Assembly: GCA_019244945.1 (NCBI GenBank)
Contig: JAFASD010000236.1
Span: forward strand, 1 to 11,529
DNA: 11,529 bases
Reading direction: 5' to 3'
DNA from: Acidobacteriaceae bacterium
GTDB taxonomy: Bacteria; Acidobacteriota; Terriglobia; Bryobacterales; Bryobacteraceae
A program made the translations under genes and the position numbers. This document shows positions 7,725 to 11,529 of the stretch, in pieces. The notes beneath the pieces are model-generated. The model was not told the origin of the DNA. It did not search any database and worked only from the letters and a program-made list of their open reading frames with translations. Position 1 is the stretch's first letter, and each line of letters starts with the position of its first letter.

Positions 7725-8350
7725 GGCTGAGCAGATGATTGCGACAGCGCACGATAGATCCACGCTTTGGCGAGAATCCAGTCGCGCTTCACCGTAGATG
7801 GCGAGATTCCGAGAACCTCGGCAGTTTCTTCGATGGTGAGGCCGGCGAAGAAACGAAGCTCAACAATGCGGCTCTGCTGCCGGTCGATTTTGCCGAGCGC
7901 CTGAAGCGCGTCGTCGACGGCGAGGATGGCAGGCGCGTTGTCGATAGGAACGGCGAAAGCTTCTTCTAGCTGGAGTTTGCCGGCGCCACCGCCGCGTTTG
8001 GCTGCTTTCTGACTGCGCGCATGATCGACCAGGATATTACGGATCAAGGTAGCGGCTACCCCGAAAAAGTGTGCGCGTCCTTGCCAGTGGACGCGGGTTT
8101 CATCTACGAGCCGAAGGTACGCTTCGTGAACCAACGCGGTGGTTTGAAGGGTGTGACCCGGACGCTCGGAATGGAGATGGCGCGCGGCGATGCGGCGCAG
8201 CTCATCATAGACAATCGGCATGAGGCGATCGAGGGCACGCTGATCGCCATTCTGCCAATCCACAAGAAGTCGCGTAATCTCCGGACAGTCACGCGCAGGG
8301 CTGCTCGCTTCACAATTTTCGTGGACCAATACCCCTCCCGTTTTCCGCAT
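7721..8350 (-). CDS. ECF-like RNA polymerase sigma factor (Sigma70_ECF type)
   Basis: A 209-residue sigma factor of the type common in Acidobacteriota and Planctomycetota. Region 2 lies at about 25-115 (ITRLLVDWQNGDQRALDRLMPIVYD, TALVHEAYLRL, FFGVAATLIRNILVDHAR). A linker follows, then region 4 at about 143-202 with the HTH LTIEETAEVLGISPSTVKRDW. It directs RNA polymerase to specific promoters. The ATG at 8350 gives the longest frame. An in-frame TTG at codon 8 sits 4 bases after GGGAGGGG-type sequence and could be the true start, so the first few residues are uncertain. The stop overlaps the kinase start by four bases (ATGA), so the pair is one operon. There is no separate anti-sigma gene, and the neighbouring kinase may take that regulatory role (inference). 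Confidence 0.93.
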   Translation of the reverse strand: MRKTGGVLVHENCEASSPARDCPEITRLLVDWQNGDQRALDRLMPIVYDELRRIAARHLHSERPGHTLQTTALVHEAYLRLVDETRVHWQGRAHFFGVAATLIRNILVDHARSQKAAKRGGGAGKLQLEEAFAVPIDNAPAILAVDDALQALGKIDRQQSRIVELRFFAGLTIEETAEVLGISPSTVKRDWILAKAWIYRALSQSSAQP

Positions 8351-8355
8351 TCATT
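8341..8355 (+). repeat. 15-base direct repeat, copy 1 (at the sigma factor start codon)
   Basis: TTTTCCGCATTCATT occurs here and again at 9151-9165, on either side of the SDR gene. Here it contains the complement of the sigma factor's first codons. A 12-base match to its reverse complement (ATGAATGCGGAA) is found at 11462-11473. It may be chance or a shared site. Confidence 0.45.
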
Positions 8356-8378
8356 AGAGAACGCGAATCCAGCTTGGA

Positions 8379-8406
8379 ACAGTTTCCGCCTTTGTTTTTA
8401 AACTGT
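8379..8406. promoter_or_regulatory. dyad ACAGTTT-N14-AAACTGT in the divergent promoter region of the sigma factor and SDR genes
   Basis: A perfect 7-base inverted repeat (8379-8385 and 8400-8406) lies in the 91-base gap between the two outward-facing genes. It overlaps a consensus -35 hexamer TTGACA on the - strand (8404-8409), although the sequence 17 bases further on (GAAACT) is a poor -10. An operator or an unusual promoter for the sigma/kinase operon is possible. This is inferred from sequence only. Confidence 0.35.
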
Positions 8407-8441
8407 CAACTGGTGGCGAGTTCGGCCCGGAGTGGAGGCAG

Positions 8442-9134
8442 ATGATAGAAGCTCGGCGAGTTTTCGTAACCGGCGGCACAGGATACATAGGCAGGCGCCT
8501 CATTCCGGAATTGCATGCGCACGGATGTGACGTGATTGCGCTGGTAAGAGAGCAGAGCCGGGCCAAGCTGCCCTGGGCTTGCACTCCGGTGATCGGGGAT
8601 GCGCTGAGCGGAGATTCGTACCAGAAGTTTGCCGAAGGCGCAGATGCGTTCGTGCATCTCGTGGGAGTTTCACATCCGAGTCCAGCAAAGGCGAAGCAGT
8701 TTCGAGAAATCGATCTAAAGGGAGGATTAGAGGCGATTCGCGTTGCACACGACCTGGGCATTGAACATTTCGTGTACATGAGCGTCGCGCAACCGGCGCC
8801 GGTCATGCAGGATTACCAGGCGGCGCGCGCCGAATGCGAGCAGGCAATTGCGCGCAGCGGACTGGCTGCTACAGTGCTGCGCCCGTGGTACGTTTTGGGG
8901 CCGGGGCACAGGTGGCCCTACTGCTTGCTGCCGTTCTACAAGGTTGCGGAGTGGATTCCGCAGACACGCGAAAGCGCGTTCCGGCTGGGCTTGGTGACGA
9001 TTCGCCAGATGGTGCAGGCGATAGTCCACGCAGTTGATCAACCGAGCGATGGCATACGGGTACTAGGCGTACCGGAGATTCGGATGTTCGGAAACACGGC
9101 CACCGATCGAGCAAAAAAATTCGTCAAGCCTTGA
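8442..9134 (+). CDS. NAD(P)-binding atypical short-chain dehydrogenase/epimerase-like protein
   Basis: A 230-residue Rossmann-fold protein with an ATG at 8442 preceded by GGAGG at 8434-8438. The N terminus has VFVTGGTGYIGRRL (GGTGYIG at 11-17), the dinucleotide-binding loop of atypical/extended SDRs. Asp69 in GADAFVHLVG and YMSVAQ (112-117) fit the NmrA/NDUFA9-like SDRs. Y125-QAA-R129 sits where the catalytic YxxxK occurs, with Arg in place of Lys, so classical dehydrogenase chemistry is uncertain. LRPWYVLGPG (146-155) is typical of the family after the active site. The substrate cannot be told; relatives act in quinone or lipid metabolism, as complex I assembly factors or as redox sensors. 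It diverges from the sigma factor, separated by a dyad, so it could be controlled with it. Confidence 0.85.
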   Translation: MIEARRVFVTGGTGYIGRRLIPELHAHGCDVIALVREQSRAKLPWACTPVIGDALSGDSYQKFAEGADAFVHLVGVSHPSPAKAKQFREIDLKGGLEAIRVAHDLGIEHFVYMSVAQPAPVMQDYQAARAECEQAIARSGLAATVLRPWYVLGPGHRWPYCLLPFYKVAEWIPQTRESAFRLGLVTIRQMVQAIVHAVDQPSDGIRVLGVPEIRMFGNTATDRAKKFVKP

Positions 9135-9150
9135 ACCAATTGCCGGCGGT

Positions 9151-9165
9151 TTTTCCGCATTCATT
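9151..9165 (+). repeat. 15-base direct repeat, copy 2 (after the SDR gene)
   Basis: Exact second copy of TTTTCCGCATTCATT, 17 bases after the SDR stop and 49 bases before the start of the secreted-protein gene. Here it also forms a small hairpin, GCGG-TTTTT-CCGC (9146-9158), which is too weak to call a terminator. Confidence 0.45.
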
Positions 9166-9213
9166 GGTGAGCCGCAGATACGGCTTCAAGAACACAAAAA
9201 CAGGAGACATAAA

Positions 9214-9768
9214 ATGCGATTACAGATAACACACGGATTGCTTGCGGCAGCATGGATTTGCGCAGTGGGCGCCAGTTCAACGCAGGCGTGCAGTATCGGA
9301 ACGAGAATGATGCATGGACAAAGCAGGGCGATGGCAGTCTTGCCGAAACCATGGATTGATGCCGATCACGAGCGGCCTCACGAGGCGACGGCGGTGGGCC
9401 TTTGGGAATCCACATTCACGGGGGAAGATGGATCCACATACGTAGGCTTCGAATCGATTTATGCCGATGGCAATGAGTTACTGATCGACAACAGCGCGCC
9501 CGCCACGGACAACGTGTGCTCCGGCGTATGGGAGCAGACGGGTTTCCGAACGTACACGATCAATCACCCTTCCTGGGACTTCGATACATCCGGAAATCTG
9601 ATCGGCATTGTAGTTATAACGGAGACGATCACTGTAGAAGCGAGAGGCAACAAATACACGGGAAACGGGACAGTCACGGTTTACGACCCCACGCTTACGA
9701 CGATTGTGTACCAAGTCTCCGGCACGCTAACCGCAACTCGGATTACAGTAAGGTCGAATCCGCTCTAA
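9214..9768 (+). CDS. secreted protein of unknown function with N-terminal signal peptide
   Basis: A 184-residue protein with an ATG at 9214 and a good AGGAGA Shine-Dalgarno at 9202-9207. Residues 1-25 are a signal peptide (basic start, LLAAAWICAVGA core, likely cut after STQA-25). Cys26 follows directly, but the preceding residues do not match a normal lipobox, so a lipoprotein is less likely. The mature part is rich in Thr, Gly and aromatic residues and alternates in a beta-strand pattern: VGLWESTFTG, YVGFESIYADGNELL, NVCSGVWEQTGFRTYTINHPSW, NLIGIVVITETITVEARGNKYTGNGTVTVYD, SGTLTATRITV. This suggests a small beta-barrel or beta-sandwich. I associate such sequences with Acidobacteriota secreted hypotheticals but cannot name a function. 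It is followed after 12 bases by the next gene, so the two form an operon. Confidence 0.85.
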   Translation: MRLQITHGLLAAAWICAVGASSTQACSIGTRMMHGQSRAMAVLPKPWIDADHERPHEATAVGLWESTFTGEDGSTYVGFESIYADGNELLIDNSAPATDNVCSGVWEQTGFRTYTINHPSWDFDTSGNLIGIVVITETITVEARGNKYTGNGTVTVYDPTLTTIVYQVSGTLTATRITVRSNPL

Positions 9769-9780
9769 AGGGAGAAAGAC

Positions 9781-10092
9781 ATGAGATTTCTAGTGAAAGT
9801 AAGGCCTAAATTGGAACGAACGAACAAATCCATTGCGGAAGGGAGCTTTGACGAAAGAATGCAGCAGATCCTCTCGCACATTAAGCCCGAGGCCGCTTAT
9901 TTTTTCGAAGAAGACGGGTGCAGGACCGCCACCTTCGTGGTCGAGATTCAGAGGGCTTCGGACATCCCGAATATCGGTGAACCGTTCTTCCATGGTATGG
10001 AAGCGGAAGTGCGTTTCCATCCTGTAATGAGCGCTCAAGATCTGCGCGAAAGCAATTTGCAGGAGACCGCGAAGCAATGGAGCCGTTCCTAA
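9781..10092 (+). CDS. small cytoplasmic protein of unknown function, ferredoxin-like/dimeric alpha-beta type
   Basis: A 103-residue protein with an ATG at 9781 and AGGGAG about 7 bases upstream. No signal peptide is present. Sequence elements such as MRFLVKVRPKLERTN, QQILSHIKPEAAYFFEEDGCRTATFVVEI and IPNIGEPFFHGMEAEVRFHPVM resemble, from memory, a family of about 100-residue proteins of uncharacterised function with a beta-alpha-beta layout like dimeric alpha/beta barrel proteins. No catalytic residues can be named. It lies 12 bases after the secreted-protein gene on the same strand and is probably cotranscribed with it. Confidence 0.8.
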   Translation: MRFLVKVRPKLERTNKSIAEGSFDERMQQILSHIKPEAAYFFEEDGCRTATFVVEIQRASDIPNIGEPFFHGMEAEVRFHPVMSAQDLRESNLQETAKQWSRS

Positions 10093-10144
10093 AACGCGGC
10101 TTCATGAAGACCAGGGGCAATATATCAACCGGCTTATTTCCTCG

Positions 10145-10169
10145 GCGCCGCACTCTGGGTGAGCGGCGC
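10145..10169. terminator. GC-rich hairpin between convergent genes, possible bidirectional terminator
   Basis: GCGCCGC (10145-10151) and GCGGCGC (10163-10169) form a perfect 7-base-pair stem with an 11-base loop. It lies between the 103-residue gene on the + strand and the RES toxin gene on the - strand, where both transcripts should end. No clear T-run follows on either side, so its role is inferred from position. The remainder of 10093-10237 shows nothing recognisable. Confidence 0.35.
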
Positions 10170-10237
10170 GCGTGCTCTATACGCTACCGTCGTGCCTCAC
10201 TCTGAAGGGAAACGGGTCCGGCGAAAAATGGGTGTTG

Positions 10238-10744
10238 CTACTGGAAATATGCGGCAGAGATATCCTCAAACAATCGCGGATCGAACGCGAAGGGATCAAT
10301 AGATTCGATGCGGACGAATTCGGGCTCAAAGTTCTCGGCTCGTGGATAAAGAACGACGTTGTACTCCGGCACTATGACGGAAGGAACGATGAACGCAATC
10401 GGATCGTCTGGACGCTCGGCCAAGAACTTACCGACACGATCAAACCATTGGCGACTCGTCTTCAGACTTCGCCTGATCACAACGTCTGCGGGATTCATTG
10501 TAATCGTCAGGAGAGAGTAGCCCTGAGGTTGTGCGCCCTTAGGCAAGTGAACTAGCAATTCATTAACCGCAAGAGCCTGAGAAGTTGCTGTGTAAACAGC
10601 TCGCTGCCCTTCTCTGTTCCAGCGCGACGGAAACTTAGCAGCGCCCAAGCCACTCAAATCTGCGTAAATTGTCCTGCAGATGCGATAGAGGCTGACTGGC
10701 TGTGTTAGATCAAATTCGGGAAGCTCTTCTTCGTCCTGGGTCAG
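10238..10744 (-). CDS. RES-domain toxin of a Xre/RES toxin-antitoxin pair, probable CTG start
   Basis: RES toxins are NAD-consuming or ADP-ribosylating enzymes that stop growth when not blocked by their antitoxin. The frame shows the three family signature residues: Arg in AAKFPSRWN, Glu in LAVNELLVHL and Ser in IVPSVIVPEYNVVLYP. The first ATG/GTG/TTG-type start in frame is a TTG at 10657, but family sequence continues upstream of it (VSLYRICRTIYADLSG), so that start would cut off the N-terminal strand. Going back, no ATG, GTG or TTG occurs before an in-frame TGA. A CTG at 10744-10742 overlaps the antitoxin stop as CTGA and has GGAG 7 bases upstream (10755-10752). From there the protein is 168 residues, a normal RES length. 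Either CTG is used or the ATG was lost and the gene is silenced. The conservative alternative is 10238-10657, 139 residues. Confidence 0.82.
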   Translation of the reverse strand: MTQDEEELPEFDLTQPVSLYRICRTIYADLSGLGAAKFPSRWNREGQRAVYTATSQALAVNELLVHLPKGAQPQGYSLLTITMNPADVVIRRSLKTSRQWFDRVGKFLAERPDDPIAFIVPSVIVPEYNVVLYPRAENFEPEFVRIESIDPFAFDPRLFEDISAAYFQ

Positions 10745-11013
10745 AAGAACACTCCGTGCTCGATCCTCCCCAAAACTCCGAGCGCGTAGTCAGGACCCTG
10801 CTGTATAAGATCTTGTAAGGGAGTGCGGCCCGCAAAATCTTGGCTCTGAGTTGATAGCCATCGAGCAGCCTCAAGCTCACTCCCAAACACATCCACAGCT
10901 CGCGCGGTGAGCTGTTCATATTCGGAATAGCGAGAGGCAATACTCTGCTGTTCCTGAACGGTCAACGATGCCCCTCCGACTTGCAAAGCCTTTAAATAAC
11001 GCTGTTCCGACAT
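10741..11013 (-). CDS. Xre/MbcA/ParS-type antitoxin (short form)
   Basis: A 90-residue protein whose C-terminal two thirds match the MbcA/ParS toxin-binding domain: ARAVDVFGSELEAARWLSTQ, GRTPLQDLI, and YALGVLGRIEHGVFF. This part blocks the RES toxin active site in characterised systems. Usual antitoxins have about 110-150 residues with an N-terminal HTH for autoregulation. Here only about 35 residues precede the domain and no clear HTH is seen, so DNA binding is doubtful or done otherwise. The stop TGA overlaps the probable CTG start of the toxin by three bases, the usual antitoxin-toxin order and coupling. The ATG at 11013 has no strong Shine-Dalgarno. Confidence 0.85.
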   Translation of the reverse strand: MSEQRYLKALQVGGASLTVQEQQSIASRYSEYEQLTARAVDVFGSELEAARWLSTQSQDFAGRTPLQDLIQQGPDYALGVLGRIEHGVFF

Positions 11014-11019
11014 GTCTCT

Positions 11020-11025
11020 ATTATC
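11020..11025 (-). promoter_or_regulatory. candidate -10 element (GATAAT) for the toxin-antitoxin operon
   Basis: GATAAT on the - strand lies 6 bases before the antitoxin ATG. If used, transcription would begin at or next to the start codon, giving a leaderless or nearly leaderless mRNA, which fits the lack of a Shine-Dalgarno. No good -35 is seen 16-18 bases upstream. The remaining gap 11026-11126 holds nothing clear. Confidence 0.3.
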
Positions 11026-11126
11026 ACGTTTTCTTAGGCGTGCTAGTTATGCAAGGTAAAGGTCCTCGAAGCCGGCGTCGTAAGGAATATCAAGGAACGC
11101 CGACTCCACGCGCCTAACCCGCCACG

Positions 11127-11381
11127 TTATGTTTTCGTGACAGACCGCCGGGCCATTTGTTTGTGCGAGGCTTTCCTTCGGAGCGAGAAGACCCTCCGAG
11201 CGCCAGCATTGGACTTCTTCTGCCGGACTGGTGTGCTCATGATTCTGCGAACAGCGTCGACGCGGCCGAGACTGACCCCGAGAATCTCACTCATTTCTTC
11301 GGGAGCGGGGACTCGGTTGCCGATGACGTGAATGCTCACGCACTCATTATGAGTCAATCGTTTCGAAGCCAACGTGGCCAC
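11127..11381 (-). CDS. possible small basic protein with HTH-like segment
   Basis: An 84-residue frame from a GTG at 11381 to TAA. The middle part (about 26-47, PAPEEMSEILGVSLGRVDAVRRI) looks like a helix-turn-helix, and the C-terminal 30 residues are very basic (RQKKS, RRVFSLRRK, KQMARR). Codon third positions are mostly G or C, as in the other genes here, while the overlapping + strand frames look like shadows. No Shine-Dalgarno is seen before the GTG. An inverted repeat (11385-11405) lies just upstream. It could be a DNA-binding regulator, a fragment of a larger protein, or not a gene. No family is recognised. Confidence 0.45.
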   Translation of the reverse strand: MATLASKRLTHNECVSIHVIGNRVPAPEEMSEILGVSLGRVDAVRRIMSTPVRQKKSNAGARRVFSLRRKASHKQMARRSVTKT

Positions 11382-11384
11382 TCA

Positions 11385-11405
11385 ATCGAGGGCTTCAGCC
11401 TCGAT
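11385..11405. promoter_or_regulatory. inverted repeat ATCGAGG-N7-CCTCGAT
   Basis: A perfect 7-base inverted repeat (11385-11391 and 11399-11405) in the short gap between the small - strand frame and the incomplete + strand gene. It could be an operator or an RNA hairpin. No T-run follows on the + strand, so a terminator is less likely. Confidence 0.35.
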
Positions 11406-11443
11406 GGAACTAAACTTGCAACTTATTGCCTGTTGAGGCACGC

Positions 11444-11529
11444 ATGACATTTCTCGACGTGATGAATGCGGAACGCGCGGCCCTCTTGGCCGAGTACACG
11501 TTCCAGGAAAGCTTCTCAGGATTGAATAT
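11444..11529 (+). CDS. start of an unidentified gene, cut by the window end
   Basis: An open frame of 28 complete codons from the ATG at 11444 to the window edge, reading MTFLDVMNAERAALLAEYTF and onward. GAGG at 11435-11438 sits 5 bases before the ATG, a good Shine-Dalgarno, and codon third positions are mostly G or C. The fragment is too short to assign a family. A second ATG at 11462 (MNAER) is also possible as a start. The opposite strand is also open over this short piece, so the call is tentative. Confidence 0.45.
   Translation, partial: MTFLDVMNAERAALLAEYTFQESFSGLN

Noticed and set aside
7725..7763. 13-codon N-terminal extension of the kinase gene
   Set aside because: It overlaps the end of the sigma factor gene; the ATGA-coupled start at 7724 is more likely.
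10172..10555. A 127-codon frame on the + strand
   Set aside because: It is antisense to the RES toxin, which has the conserved Arg, Glu and Ser of its family.
10710..10940. A 76-codon frame on the - strand
   Set aside because: It is out of frame with both the antitoxin and the toxin it overlaps; the antitoxin match is clear.
11137..11447. Open frames of 64 and 96 codons on the + strand
   Set aside because: They overlap the - strand HTH-like frame, have Ser/Arg-rich shadow-like composition and no ribosome binding site, though the region stays uncertain.

Overview
The window looks like a chromosomal segment of an Acidobacteriota bacterium, possibly of the Solibacter/Bryobacter type. This is an inference from gene content: an ECF-like sigma factor translationally coupled to a transmembrane Ser/Thr kinase with a TolB/FlgO-like segment and TPR repeats, plus small secreted proteins of a kind I associate with that phylum. 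I could not run a database search. No tRNA, rRNA, CRISPR array or insertion sequence was seen, and no gene-free stretch exceeds 300 bases.

Layout. (1) 1-1911, + strand, housekeeping: the C-terminal part of dxr (isoprenoid MEP pathway) followed by the membrane site-2 protease rseP, a common bacterial gene order. (2) 2009-4984, an accessory island. On the - strand sits a two-gene operon of a small PD-(D/E)XK nuclease-like protein and a PIN-domain protein joined by an ATGA overlap. Diverging from it on the + strand is a coiled-coil protein with a C-terminal Mrr-type restriction endonuclease domain. This is the best candidate here for a poorly described nucleic-acid-targeting or defence system. 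(3) 5196-8350, - strand: ECF-like sigma factor and 842-residue receptor kinase, again joined by an ATGA overlap. (4) 8442-10092, + strand: an atypical NAD(P)-binding SDR protein, a secreted protein, and a 103-residue protein; the last two form a tight pair. (5) 10238-11013, - strand: an Xre/MbcA/ParS-type antitoxin and a RES-domain toxin. The toxin reading frame reaches back to a CTG codon overlapping the antitoxin stop (CTGA) with a well placed GGAG upstream, so the toxin probably uses a non-canonical start or has lost its ATG. (6) 11127-11529: a doubtful small basic HTH-like protein and the first codons of an incomplete + strand gene.

The main points of interest are the nuclease/PIN pair with its Mrr-like neighbour, the CTG start of the RES toxin, the short antitoxin lacking a clear HTH, and several dyads or direct repeats in the divergent control regions (3088-3313, 8351-8441, 11382-11443).
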